From positions 4,960,001 through 5,024,000 of the forward strand of contig NZ_CP093313.1 in NCBI RefSeq assembly GCF_025264625.1: a stretch of DNA of 64,000 bases, written 5' to 3'. The notes beneath the pieces were generated by a model. The model had not been told where the DNA came from and did no database searches. It worked only from the letters and a program-made list of their open reading frames with translations. A program made the position numbers and the translations under genes. Shown in pieces: positions 7,445-16,082 of the stretch; positions within the stretch are counted from its first letter, which is position 1, and each line of letters opens with the position of its first letter. Source of the DNA: Occallatibacter riparius (GTDB lineage Bacteria; Acidobacteriota; Terriglobia; Terriglobales; Acidobacteriaceae).

Positions 7445-8842
7445 GTGATCCGAGTCGGTTTGTACTCGCAGGATTTTGCCTTGCAACCTCTGTTATCTTC
7501 CGGACTGGGAAACGAGTTCCAGTTCTTCCTCGATTCCACTGAGTCGGGGATTCGGAGTCTTGTCGAAGATGAAGAATGTACCGTCGTCATCCTCGATCTC
7601 AACTCCCGGGAGGGGCCCCTCAAGGATCGAATCGAGTCTGCCCGGCGCCTCATTGCAGCCCAGATCACGCTGCTGGTCCTGGCCGACGACGCTGTCCGAG
7701 TTACCGCGAACGAGCTGGTAAGGAGCGGGGCGTACAGCTATTGCCGCCGTCCACCCTCCCTTCGCGACCTTCGCATCCTTCTCCGCCGCGCCCATGAGGC
7801 TGCCCTCCGCAAGCAGGAGTTCAGCTCCGCCCAGGCACGGCTCGAAGAAGCCGCCGCCAGCCGCAACCTAATGATCGGCGACAGCGAAGTCATGCAGCGG
7901 GTCAACCATCTCATCGACCGCGTGGGAAATATCGACGCTTCCGTGCTCATCAACGGTGAAAGCGGCACGGGCAAGGAACTGGTCGCGCGCGCGATTCACG
8001 AGCGCGGATCGCGGGCGCGCCGCCCGTTCGTTGCGGTAGCCTGCGGCGCCATCCCTGAAACCCTCATTGAGGCCGAACTGTTCGGGCATGAAAAAGGGGC
8101 TTTCACCGGAACGGCCGGCGCCCGCGAAGGCTTTCTCGAGCAGGCCGGTGACGGCACCCTCTTCCTCGACGAAATCGGCGAGCTCAGTCTCTATACGCAG
8201 GTGAAGCTGCTCCGCGTCCTTCAGCAGCGCGAGTTTAGCCGCCTGGGCAGCAACCGGCTAATTCCGCTTCGGGCGCGGCTTCTCTTCGCTACTCATCGCG
8301 ACTTGGACGAGATGGTCGCACAAGGCCGGTTCCGGCAGGATCTCTACTACCGCATCAATGTAATGAAAATTGAGACCCCCGCCCTGCAGGAACACTCCGA
8401 AGACATCCCGCAGATCGCAATGCACTTCCTCAGCCACTACAGCCAGCTCTTCCAGAAAAGGATGACCGCCATCGAACCCGAGGCCCTCGCCCTTCTCCAG
8501 GACTACCACTGGCCAGGTAATGTGCGAGAGCTGGAAAACGTTATCCAGCGCGCCATAATCCTTACTCCCGGCACCACCCTTCGCGCCCAGGACCTGCCCC
8601 GCAATCTGCATGAAGAGGCCGTCACCAACGAAGAGGATTGCCTGGCCGGCGGATCCTTCGAGCGCCAGCTCCGTGACTACAAGATCCGCCTGGCGGAAAA
8701 CGCCCTCCGCGAGAACAACGGCAATAAGACGATGGCGGCCCGCAGCCTCTGCATCTCGCGCGGCTACCTCCACCGCCTCATTCGCCTCGCCGAATCAGAT
8801 GCGCTCATCTCCTCAGCAACCCTTGAAGGTGCGGAAATATAG
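7445..8842 (+). CDS. Sigma-54-dependent transcriptional activator (NtrC family)
   Basis: About 465 aa from the GTG at 7445, chosen because GGAG lies 7 nt upstream and the protein then starts directly with the receiver (IRVGLYSQDF). Residues 1-120 are a degenerate receiver: D51 is present but the Lys motif reads RRPPS. The AAA+ core follows, with Walker A GESGTGKE (171-178), a loop GAFTGT (218-223) and Walker B TLFLDEIGEL. The C-terminal Fis-type helix-turn-helix contains NKTMAARSL and ISRGYLHRLI. The family remodels sigma-54 RNA polymerase. The usual GAFTGA loop ends in Thr here. It is divergent from the TadZ-like gene and probably controls it or itself. Confidence 0.9.
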   Translation: MIRVGLYSQDFALQPLLSSGLGNEFQFFLDSTESGIRSLVEDEECTVVILDLNSREGPLKDRIESARRLIAAQITLLVLADDAVRVTANELVRSGAYSYCRRPPSLRDLRILLRRAHEAALRKQEFSSAQARLEEAAASRNLMIGDSEVMQRVNHLIDRVGNIDASVLINGESGTGKELVARAIHERGSRARRPFVAVACGAIPETLIEAELFGHEKGAFTGTAGAREGFLEQAGDGTLFLDEIGELSLYTQVKLLRVLQQREFSRLGSNRLIPLRARLLFATHRDLDEMVAQGRFRQDLYYRINVMKIETPALQEHSEDIPQIAMHFLSHYSQLFQKRMTAIEPEALALLQDYHWPGNVRELENVIQRAIILTPGTTLRAQDLPRNLHEEAVTNEEDCLAGGSFERQLRDYKIRLAENALRENNGNKTMAARSLCISRGYLHRLIRLAESDALISSATLEGAEI

Positions 8843-8890
8843 TCCATTCCGCAAACAAAAGTGCTCCAAGTGGTCGACCCCCCACAGAGG

Positions 8891-8924
8891 CGTCATCCCG
8901 AGTGCAGCGAGGGATCTGCGGTTG
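8891..8924 (+). repeat. Dispersed intergenic repeat, copy 1
   Basis: The unit GTCATCCCGAGTGCAGCGAG followed by GGATCTGCGGTTG. Three further copies occur at 37595-37630, 59414-59450 and 61920-61979, all in the same orientation and all between genes. Confidence 0.75.
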
Positions 8925-9065
8925 CGTTGTTTTCTGAGACCCGTCGCAGACCACGATTTCTGCTACCCGAAAACGTCCCCGCGACCTCTCCAAATCGTTG
9001 TCAAGCCCCTCTCCTGTGGAAAACCGACCTAACCCCTTGAATCCACTAACTCCAAAATGTGGAAA

Positions 9066-9190
9066 ACTAATTGCCGATTACTGTTCCAATTTGCTAGCCT
9101 AAATATAGGAGCAAAAACAGTGCCCGCCGGACCCCAATCCGGCGGGCATTTTCTTTTGCGCCAAATCTCTCGCACTTAAAGGAAACGCTC
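9066..9190 (+). promoter_or_regulatory. Probable promoter and leader of the 9191 gene, with internal hairpin
   Basis: An AT-rich box TTGCCG (about 9071) and TTTGCTAGCCTAAAT (about 9090-9104) could be a promoter. It is followed by a hairpin with T tract (9121-9155) and then AAAGGAAA and the ATG at 9191. The hairpin would therefore lie in the 5' leader. Confidence 0.35.
9121..9155 (+). terminator. Terminator-like hairpin just upstream of the 9191 gene
   Basis: Perfect 10-bp stem TGCCCGCCGG (9121-9130) / CCGGCGGGCA (9139-9148) with an 8-nt loop and a TTTTCTTTT tail. It lies 280 nt after the activator gene but only 36 nt before the next start, so it could end a small RNA or work as an attenuator. 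Confidence 0.65.
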
Positions 9191-9784
9191 ATGCCTGTAG
9201 CCGACGAAATTACCATCAACTCTGCCGTCCAACGCTGCGTCAACGCCTGGCGCGAAGCCCTCACCCGCAAGAACTGCAAAGACCCCGTCGATCCGGGCGT
9301 CTGGGAGCGCGACTACGCCGGCAAGGCATACCGCAAGGCACTCCCCTGGCTCTCCACCCCCGACAACGTCGACGCCTTCATCGCCTGCGTAGCCCAGGGC
9401 CTCGCCATCGGCGCCATCGACCCGTCCCACGCCACCAAACTGCTTTACGCCGCTCAGGTCGCCATCACCTCCCGCCGCGGCCGCCTCCAGGCCGACAAAG
9501 AAGCACGCGCCGAAACAGCCGACCGCGCGAAGAAGGAGGCCAGCACCCCCACCCCCTCCCCCCTAGGCAAGAGTGGCGGCGAAGCCGCAGTGGCCGCACC
9601 GCAGGTGCCCTCCTCCCCCCTCTCTCAAAGCCGGGTGCCCAAGGTCCCCGCAGTTGGGACCTGGGAAACCACAAATCCCACCCTGCCAACAGTGCAGCCG
9701 CAGGTACCCCCCACCCCCCTCCCTCCGCGCAAAGAGGACACCGATGCCGCGTTAGCCGCAGGCGGGCTTCGTATCAGGGCATGA
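9191..9784 (+). CDS. Lineage-type hypothetical protein with repeat-derived tail
   Basis: A 197-aa protein. Residues 1-105 are a compact helical domain (MPVADEITINSAVQ..., later GLAIGAIDPSHATKLLYAAQ) that I associate with a conserved acidobacterial family of unknown function. Residues 106-197 are low-complexity, rich in Pro, Ala, Thr and Ser. Part of this tail (LGKSGGEAAVAAPQVP) is encoded by a copy of the intergenic repeat found again at 9882-9929 and 10168-10210, so the gene appears to have grown into repeat sequence. AAAGGAAA precedes the ATG. No signal peptide or membrane segment is visible. Confidence 0.7.
   Translation: MPVADEITINSAVQRCVNAWREALTRKNCKDPVDPGVWERDYAGKAYRKALPWLSTPDNVDAFIACVAQGLAIGAIDPSHATKLLYAAQVAITSRRGRLQADKEARAETADRAKKEASTPTPSPLGKSGGEAAVAAPQVPSSPLSQSRVPKVPAVGTWETTNPTLPTVQPQVPPTPLPPRKEDTDAALAAGGLRIRA
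9563..9609 (+). repeat. GGCACGnGTGGC-type repeat, copy A (inside the coding tail)
   Basis: CTAGGCAAGAGTGGCGGCGA followed by AGCCGCAGTGGCCGCACCGCAGGTGCC in two parts. It lies inside the 3' part of the 9191 gene and aligns with copies B and C. Confidence 0.6.
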
Positions 9785-9881
9785 CTTCAGTCATGCCGCA
9801 AGCTGCTCATTTTAGGTAGCGTGGGCTTCAGCCCCCGTCTGACCTCCGACGGCCGAAAGGCTTCACCTGGGGCACCCCCCC

Positions 9882-9929
9882 CTAGGCACGGGTGGCTCCG
9901 CAGGTGCAGTCGGCCGCACCGCCGGTGCC
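9882..9929 (+). repeat. GGCACGnGTGGC-type repeat, copy B
   Basis: CTAGGCACGGGTGGCTCCGC, then a stretch ending CGGCCGCACCGCCGGTGCC. It is the noncoding counterpart of copy A. Confidence 0.6.
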
Positions 9930-10167
9930 TGACTTGCTGCTTTTGAGAGAGAGAGACGACCCCCACCCCCCGGGACAGGGAACTAAGCGCTAGCTCGCCA
10001 ACTTGCCACGTCCGAACCAGGGTCCCCGCGGACCGGTCTTTGGTTCGTGGGGTGGAGAAGGTCGCCAACCCGCCAGGAAGGACCATAAACAGCCGTTCGC
10101 ACTTGCCGCTTCACCCCACGCCCAAACGCACCACAGGAGATCCCTGCCTAAAATCCGATTCGCCTCT

Positions 10168-10210
10168 CGAGGCACGAATGGCGGCGAAGTGGCCGTACCA
10201 CAGGTGTTGG
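10168..10210 (+). repeat. GGCACGnGTGGC-type repeat, copy C
   Basis: CGAGGCACGAATGGCGGCGA, then AGTGGCCGTACCACAGGTGTTGG. It ends only a few bases before the stop codon of the minus-strand aminopeptidase gene. Confidence 0.6.
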
Positions 10211-10213
10211 CTG

Positions 10214-12838
10214 CTATTGCCCGTTCGCCATCCCCTGCGTCCCGAGCCACTTGGTCAGATTCGCCTGCTGCAGGCCGCGGAACTCAATGCATCCATTGAT
10301 CCGCTCCACTGCGTGCTTCAGCGTCTGATCGGCCGATGCTACCTTATGCGCCGTGAAAAACTGCTCGACATCTTGGCGCGCGTCCGCCGAGCAGAACGTG
10401 GACGTTGAGCTCACCAGCGCCGCGCCCAGCTCCGGCGTCAGCAGCCCGCGGACCGCTTCCCAATGTTCCTTCACGTACTGCCACGCCCGATCGCGTGTCT
10501 CGGCGCTCTGCAGCGCAATAGCAAACTGGAACGCTGCATCCTGCTTCCGCACTTTATCCGTCAGCGCATAATCCATCGCCCTCTGTTCCAGCGCCGGTTC
10601 CTGGAACATCGCCAGCATCGCCAGCGACGCCTCCTGCATCTCGGGGTCGGTCGATGTCTCAAAAACGTGCTGCAGCTTGTCGAACAGGGCCGCATCTCCA
10701 TGCTGAGCCGCAATCGCGGTAGCCGTCTGCGCCAGCGTTGCATCCTGCGACCCCGGATCGGCAATGTACTTCTCGGCAATCTCCTTCGCCTGCTGAATCA
10801 CCTTCGGATCCTTGCCAAAACCGCCCAGCGTGCGCATCAACGTTGCCCGTAACTCGCGCTTGTTCGGTGAATCGCTCTCCGCCGGCGGCCCCAGCTTCGC
10901 ATATTCGTCCGAGAAGGTATTCCGAATCCACGCACCCAGCCGCTCCTGCTCCTCCTTGGTCGCCGCCACGCGCGAGTAGATGCTTCCCACCCCGCTCAGC
11001 GCGTTCGCGATCACCTCGGCATTTCCGTCACTCTTCACTGCGCTCACCAGATTCAGGTAGTCGCCCACCGTGGCCTTGTCGGCACGCACCTGCGCCCACT
11101 CATCGCCGATCAAATTGATGCGCTCCGTCGGCTTCAGACCCGTCTCGACCTGCTTCACCAGGGCCGCGTACTTGTCCGCCGGATACGCGCTCCGATAGAA
11201 GCCGCGGCCACCCGCATTGGCGAAGAACAGCGAACCCGCCGGAACGCTTAGACTGGTCGACTCTGGCGTCATCACCTGGCAGTCTTGGCCATTAGCAGCT
11301 TTGAAGCAAACAGGGATCGTCCACTTCTGCGCCGCATCCGGCTTGATGCTCGGACTCAGAAAGAACCGCCGCTGCGATACCTCGACCTTCCCGCCCGTCG
11401 GATCACCAAACGTCAACAGCGGCGCTCCCGCTTGGGCCACAAAGCTGTCCATGATCTTGTCGATCGGTTTGTGGCTTGCCGCGGTCTGCGCTCCCCAGAA
11501 GTCCTCGGCCGTCGCGTTCGCGTACTCATGCGCGGCCAGGTAGTTGTGCACGCCCTTGCGGAACGTCTCGCGGCCCTCGTAGTTCTCAACCATGTTGAGC
11601 ACCGCACCGGCTTTGCCGTACGAGATGCCGTCGAACATCTGCTCGATCTCTTCCCGCGTATCGGCCTTAGCGCGAATTGCCCGTGTCGTCGGTTGCGCAT
11701 CCAGGTCCAACACTCCGTCCAGTCCCGCGGCTTCCGCCTGGTCGATGTTCCACTCGGGATGCATCGCCTCCACCGGCTTCATCTCCATCCACGTCGCGAA
11801 GCCTTCATTCAACCAGAGATTGTCCCACCAGGCCATCGTCACCAGGTCGCCGAACCACTGGTGCGCCATCTCGTGCGCAATCACTTGCGCCACTTCCTTC
11901 TTTGCACCCACGGATGCCGTCTTCTCATCGATCAGCAGCGCCGTCTCGCGATAGGTGATCGCCCCGAAGTTCTCCATCGCACCCGCTTCGAAATCCGGCA
12001 GCCCGATCAAATCGAGCTTCTTCAGCGGATAGGGAATTCCGAAGTAGTCGTTGTAGTAGTGCAGCACGTACTTCGCAACATCCACGCCATAATGCGTCAA
12101 CTGCACCTTGTCCGGCGTTGCGCACACCCGGATCTTCACTCCATCCTGCTCGCCGCCCGTGCACTGGAAATCACCCACCAGGAACGCCACAAGATACGTC
12201 GACATCTTCGGCGTCGTGCCGAACTTCAGCGTGTGCTTGTCCGCGCCCGGCCCCGGCGTGTCGCTCTCAATCTCGCTGTTCGAGATCGCCGTATCGCCCT
12301 TATCGACGACCAGGGTCACATCGTAGGTCGCCTTCAGCGCCGGCTCATCAAAGCTCGGATACGCCCGCCGCGCGTCCGTCGACTCAAACTGCGTCACGGC
12401 ATAATTGCGCTTGGCAGTCTTCGAGAGATAGAAGCCCCGCAGTTCGTTGTTCAGAATCCCCGTGTAATGAATCGACACCGATGCCTTGCCCGTTGCAATT
12501 TCCTGCGGCACCGTGAAGGTCGTCTGCTCCTTCTCCTTGTCCGTTGCAACCGTCGCCGTCTGCTCCTTGCCGCCGGCCTTCACCGTCACAGCCTGAAACT
12601 CGATCTCGGCCGAGTTGAGCGTGATGGTCTTCGTCGGCTGCTTCACCTCCACGTCGATCCGCTCCACGCCCGCGAACGTGGCAGCCTTCAAATCGGGAGT
12701 CAGCGTCAGCACGTAGTGTTCCGGCTTCACGTTCTGCGGAAGGCGTTCCGCGCTGCTTTCCGTTGCCGACACAGTGAACAGCAACGCAACAGCAGCCGCG
12801 CTCAGCGCATGCCAGAAGGGAGCAGAAATGTTTCGCAT
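10214..12838 (-). CDS. Exported M1 family zinc aminopeptidase
   Basis: An 874-aa protein with an N-terminal signal peptide (about residues 1-31, hydrophobic core AAAVALLFTVSA). The M1 catalytic domain carries the substrate-anchoring GAMEN motif (286-290) and the zinc site HEMAH (H322, E323, H326) with the third ligand E345 in NEGFATW. The C-terminal third is helical, of the ERAP1-C type found in puromycin-sensitive and ERAP-like enzymes. It should remove neutral or basic N-terminal residues from peptides in the periplasm or outside. It is a single gene, convergent with the 9191 gene and followed upstream by the dehydrogenase gene on the same strand after 134 bases. Confidence 0.95.
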   Translation of the reverse strand: MRNISAPFWHALSAAAVALLFTVSATESSAERLPQNVKPEHYVLTLTPDLKAATFAGVERIDVEVKQPTKTITLNSAEIEFQAVTVKAGGKEQTATVATDKEKEQTTFTVPQEIATGKASVSIHYTGILNNELRGFYLSKTAKRNYAVTQFESTDARRAYPSFDEPALKATYDVTLVVDKGDTAISNSEIESDTPGPGADKHTLKFGTTPKMSTYLVAFLVGDFQCTGGEQDGVKIRVCATPDKVQLTHYGVDVAKYVLHYYNDYFGIPYPLKKLDLIGLPDFEAGAMENFGAITYRETALLIDEKTASVGAKKEVAQVIAHEMAHQWFGDLVTMAWWDNLWLNEGFATWMEMKPVEAMHPEWNIDQAEAAGLDGVLDLDAQPTTRAIRAKADTREEIEQMFDGISYGKAGAVLNMVENYEGRETFRKGVHNYLAAHEYANATAEDFWGAQTAASHKPIDKIMDSFVAQAGAPLLTFGDPTGGKVEVSQRRFFLSPSIKPDAAQKWTIPVCFKAANGQDCQVMTPESTSLSVPAGSLFFANAGGRGFYRSAYPADKYAALVKQVETGLKPTERINLIGDEWAQVRADKATVGDYLNLVSAVKSDGNAEVIANALSGVGSIYSRVAATKEEQERLGAWIRNTFSDEYAKLGPPAESDSPNKRELRATLMRTLGGFGKDPKVIQQAKEIAEKYIADPGSQDATLAQTATAIAAQHGDAALFDKLQHVFETSTDPEMQEASLAMLAMFQEPALEQRAMDYALTDKVRKQDAAFQFAIALQSAETRDRAWQYVKEHWEAVRGLLTPELGAALVSSTSTFCSADARQDVEQFFTAHKVASADQTLKHAVERINGCIEFRGLQQANLTKWLGTQGMANGQ

Positions 12839-12938
12839 AAAACCTCGTGACGGAGTTGTGGAACTGCGCGTAGCCCGAGCCCGACTGCACCGGCTCTGTG
12901 TTCAGACACCGGACAAGCCTCTATTCTAGGCGGCGAAG

Positions 12939-12968
12939 CCTAATGCCTGATCCCTAATGCCTAATCCC
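12939..12968. repeat. Short tandem repeat (2 x 14 bp)
   Basis: Two near-identical units, CTAATGCCTGATCC and CTAATGCCTAATCC, in the gap between the aminopeptidase and dehydrogenase genes. Confidence 0.6.
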
Positions 12969-12972
12969 TCGC

Positions 12973-14547
12973 CTACTCCGGATTCCCATCCCGCAGCCGC
13001 CGAATCCCCAATGGATTCGCATCCTGCAACTCGGCCGGAAGCAGAGCCTGCGGAAAGTTCTGGAAGCACACCGGCTTGGCAAACCGATAGATCGCCTGCG
13101 ATCCCACTGACGTAAACCGCGGGTCAGAGGTAGATGGATAAGGCCCGCCATGCACCATCGCATGTGCCACCTCGACGCCCGTCGGGAAGCCGTTGACGAT
13201 GAGCCGTCCCGCTTTCTGCTCCAGCACCTCAACCAGCTCACGATGCGCGATCAGGTCCTCCTCATCCCCCAGGATCGATGCTGTCAGGTGCCCGTCTAGC
13301 GAGCGCGCCGCCCGCACGTAGTCCTGCGTCGTGTCGCAATGCACAAGCAGGGTGTCCGGCCCGAAGATCTCGTCGGCGAGCTCCGGCTGCCCGATAAGCT
13401 TGTCCAGGCGCACGGTGAACAGCTTCGAATGAGCCGCGAACCCGGGCGCCTCCGCAACGGCCGCGGCGGCCGCCAGCGGAATCTGCCCGGCCCGCTCATT
13501 GGTCGCGCTGCCGTAAGCCTTAGCAATTCCCGCCGTAAGAAGCGTGAACGGCTGCGCCTTCTCGACCAGCGATTTGAGTTCCTCGAAGAATTGCTGTCCC
13601 TCCGCAGCCTCGGGTACCAGCACGATTCCGGGCTTGGTGCACATCTGGCCCGCGCCCAGCGTCACCGATCCAAACAGGTTCTTCGCCAGCTCCGCTGGCC
13701 CTTTGCGCAGTGCGCTGGGCAGCACAAACACCGGATTGCCGCTCGACATCTCCGTGAAGCAGGGAATCGGCGTCGGCCGTGCAGCCGCCAGGTCCATCAG
13801 CGCCCGCCCTGCCTTCAAGGAGCCAGTGAATGCGACAGCCTTGATAAGCGGGTGCTGCACCAGCGCCGATCCAATCTCAACGCCTGCATCGTAGACCATG
13901 GTGAACACGCCCCGATGCAGTCCCTCAGCCGCGACGGCTTCGCTGATGATCTCGGCCGCAATCTCACTTGTCCCCGGATGTGCCGGATGCGCCTTCACCA
14001 CCACCGGGCATCCCGCCGCCAGAGCCGACGCCGTATCGCCGCCTGCCACCGAAAACGCCAGCGGAAAGTTGCTCGCTCCGAACACCGCCACCGGGCCCAG
14101 CGGCCTCAGCATCGACCGCAAATCCACCCGCGGAAGCGGCTGCCGCTCCGGCAGCGCAGGGTCAATCCGCGCCTGCACCCACGATCCTTCTTCGACCATC
14201 GACGCAAACAACCGCAATTGTCCCGCCGTCCGGGCGATTTCGCCCACTAGCCGCGGCGTGATCGGCAGAGCCGTCTCTAGATTCGCCCGCTCGGCCAGTT
14301 CCTGCTTCCGCGCGTCGAATCCGTCAGCGCAACGCCGCAGAAAGGCCGCCTTCCCTTTGCCCGAAGCCTTCGAGTAGCTCTCGAAGGCTTCCGCCGCCAG
14401 CCGCACCGCTTGATCCAGTTCAGCGACAGTCGCCGAGTGGTACACCGGTCCAACAGCTTCGCCGCTTGCAGGGTTCGCAGCCTGAAACGTGCGGCCGCCG
14501 GTCGCACCGCGCTTGTTGCCGAGGAAGGACAGTCCAGTTAGTTCCAT
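12973..14547 (-). CDS. NADP-type aldehyde dehydrogenase, probable 2-oxoglutarate semialdehyde dehydrogenase
   Basis: About 524 aa from the ATG at 14547 (a GTG at 14568 would add seven residues). It has the ALDH fold with GPVAVFGASNFPLAFSVAGG, the FTGSLKAGRAL nucleotide segment, the catalytic Glu region FTEMSSGNPVFVLP and the catalytic Cys in GAGQMCTKPGIVLVP. This set matches the ketoglutarate semialdehyde / 2,5-dioxovalerate dehydrogenase branch (EC 1.2.1.26), the last step of non-phosphorylative pentose, hexuronate and aldarate routes. It is divergent from the FucP-type transporter gene with only about 138 bases between, which suggests common control. The FAH-family protein at 36719 could provide its substrate. 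Confidence 0.88.
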   Translation of the reverse strand: MELTGLSFLGNKRGATGGRTFQAANPASGEAVGPVYHSATVAELDQAVRLAAEAFESYSKASGKGKAAFLRRCADGFDARKQELAERANLETALPITPRLVGEIARTAGQLRLFASMVEEGSWVQARIDPALPERQPLPRVDLRSMLRPLGPVAVFGASNFPLAFSVAGGDTASALAAGCPVVVKAHPAHPGTSEIAAEIISEAVAAEGLHRGVFTMVYDAGVEIGSALVQHPLIKAVAFTGSLKAGRALMDLAAARPTPIPCFTEMSSGNPVFVLPSALRKGPAELAKNLFGSVTLGAGQMCTKPGIVLVPEAAEGQQFFEELKSLVEKAQPFTLLTAGIAKAYGSATNERAGQIPLAAAAAVAEAPGFAAHSKLFTVRLDKLIGQPELADEIFGPDTLLVHCDTTQDYVRAARSLDGHLTASILGDEEDLIAHRELVEVLEQKAGRLIVNGFPTGVEVAHAMVHGGPYPSTSDPRFTSVGSQAIYRFAKPVCFQNFPQALLPAELQDANPLGIRRLRDGNPE

Positions 14548-14685
14548 CACATCTGCATTATCCCGCACTGCCCCGAGCAGGAGCGTGGGTTTGCCATCTC
14601 ATGCTGCAATTCGATAGAACGGTGCGGACGGCTTTTCGGCCTTTTTTCGCGCATACAACCACAGGCCCGTCCCGGAGGCATCTTC

Positions 14686-16026
14686 TTGCAGAGCATCCCG
14701 ACCGTTACCTCCCAGACCAACGGACAAACGAATCTCCACGCTCCGCTGGTTCCCCGTGGACGCATGTTGCCGTTTGTCCTGGTGACTGCGCTGTTCTTCC
14801 TATGGGCAATTCCCAACAACTTCAATGACATCCTGATCCGTCAGTTCATGAAGTCGTTCGAGATCAACCGCCTTGAAGCCGGCCTGGTGCAGTTCGCCTT
14901 CTATCTCGGATACTTTTTCCTCGCATATCCGGCAGGCGTGATCATGCGCCGCGCGGGATACAAAACAGGCATCGTGATCGGCCTATGCCTCTACGGTGCA
15001 GGCTGCATCCTGTTCTACCCCGCCGCGCACGTAGGCCAGTACTGGTTCTTCCTCACCGCGCTGTTCGTCATCGCCAGCGGCCTGGCTTTTCTTGAGACCG
15101 GCGCCAGCCCATTCATCATTCAGATCGGTGATCCGGCGAGTGCGGCGCAGCGCGTCAACTTTTCGCAATCGTTCAATCCGCTCGGAAGCATCACGGCGGT
15201 GCTCATCGGGAGCCGCTTCATCTTCTCCGGCATTGAGCTGAAGCCGGACCAGGTCGCCGCGCTCCAGGCTGCCGGAACCTACCAGGCCTACCTCAAGTCC
15301 GAAACACTGCGCGTCGTAACACCCTATCTCGTGCTCGGTTCGTTGGTGCTGCTGTGGGCAATCCTCATCGCACGCACGCCGTTCCCGCACACCGGCATGG
15401 ACTACTCGCGCAACACCCTCGAGCACGACACCTCCAAACCGCTCTGGAAGCGCAAGCACTTCGTCTTCGCGGTGCTCGCGCAGTTCCTGTATGTAGGCGC
15501 GCAGGTGGGCGCATGGAGCTGGCAGATTCCCTACGTGCAGAGCTACACCGGAATGGGCGAGCGCAAAGCAGGTTATCTGCTGACCGTCGCACTGGTCGCG
15601 TTCACCACCGGCCGATTCTTCTCAACGTGGTTATTGCGGCACGTGAAGGCCTCGCGGCTTCTTGCCGTCTACGCCATCATCAACACCATTACCTGCGGAG
15701 TGGCCGTGATCCGGCCCGGCTGGCTCGGCGTCGGGTGCCTCGTCGCAACCAGCTTCTTCATGTCCATGATGTTCCCGACCATCTTCGCGCTGGGAGTGAA
15801 GGGCCTTGGAACTCACACCAAGACTGGTGGCGCGGTCATAGTCATGTCGATCGTCGGCGGGGCGGCGATTCCGCTGGTAATGGGGCGCGTAGGCGATATG
15901 GAGGGTCTGGCCGTCTCCTACGTGGTGCCCGCGCTCTGTTTTGCGGCTATCGCGCTTTATGCCTGGCTCGGCTCCGCGCCCGATCAGGAAGAACTGGCCG
16001 CAGAGCCCGGCCTGGCGCTCGGATAA
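14686..16026 (+). CDS. fucP: FucP-type sugar:proton symporter (MFS)
   Basis: A 446-aa protein with about 12 membrane helices. The N-terminal half has the FucP/glucose-galactose transporter features ALFFLWAIPNNFNDILIRQF, GYFFLAYPAGVIMRRAGYK, FLETGASPFI and NFSQSFNPLGS. Family members import L-fucose, or glucose/galactose, with protons across the inner membrane. It is divergent from the semialdehyde dehydrogenase gene and convergent with the FAH gene, near an SDR and uxaC, so the substrate is probably a sugar or sugar acid used by these enzymes; L-fucose itself is not proven. Confidence 0.88.
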   Translation: MQSIPTVTSQTNGQTNLHAPLVPRGRMLPFVLVTALFFLWAIPNNFNDILIRQFMKSFEINRLEAGLVQFAFYLGYFFLAYPAGVIMRRAGYKTGIVIGLCLYGAGCILFYPAAHVGQYWFFLTALFVIASGLAFLETGASPFIIQIGDPASAAQRVNFSQSFNPLGSITAVLIGSRFIFSGIELKPDQVAALQAAGTYQAYLKSETLRVVTPYLVLGSLVLLWAILIARTPFPHTGMDYSRNTLEHDTSKPLWKRKHFVFAVLAQFLYVGAQVGAWSWQIPYVQSYTGMGERKAGYLLTVALVAFTTGRFFSTWLLRHVKASRLLAVYAIINTITCGVAVIRPGWLGVGCLVATSFFMSMMFPTIFALGVKGLGTHTKTGGAVIVMSIVGGAAIPLVMGRVGDMEGLAVSYVVPALCFAAIALYAWLGSAPDQEELAAEPGLALG

Positions 16027-16045
16027 AGAACGCAGCACTAACGGT

Positions 16046-16082
16046 GCGGGCCGGGATCGATCGAATTGCGGCCCGCGACTCT
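16046..16082. terminator. Bidirectional terminator between convergent genes
   Basis: Stem GCGGGCCG (16046-16053) / CGGCCCGC (16069-16076), followed on the plus strand by GACTCTTTATT. It sits between the stops of the fucP-type gene and the FAH gene. Confidence 0.55.

Larger units (their letters stand above)
9785..10213. other. Repeat-filled intergenic region
   Basis: No gene is supportable. It contains repeat copies B and C, a GGGCTTCAGCCCCCG palindromic block (about 9829-9843) and a GGTCCCCGCGGACC palindrome (about 10020-10033). It separates the 9191 gene from the convergent M1 peptidase gene. Confidence 0.5.

Noticed and set aside
11285-12850. A 521-codon open frame on the plus strand
   Set aside because: It is antisense to the M1 aminopeptidase, Arg/His/Leu-rich without domain features, as expected for a shadow frame in high-GC DNA.
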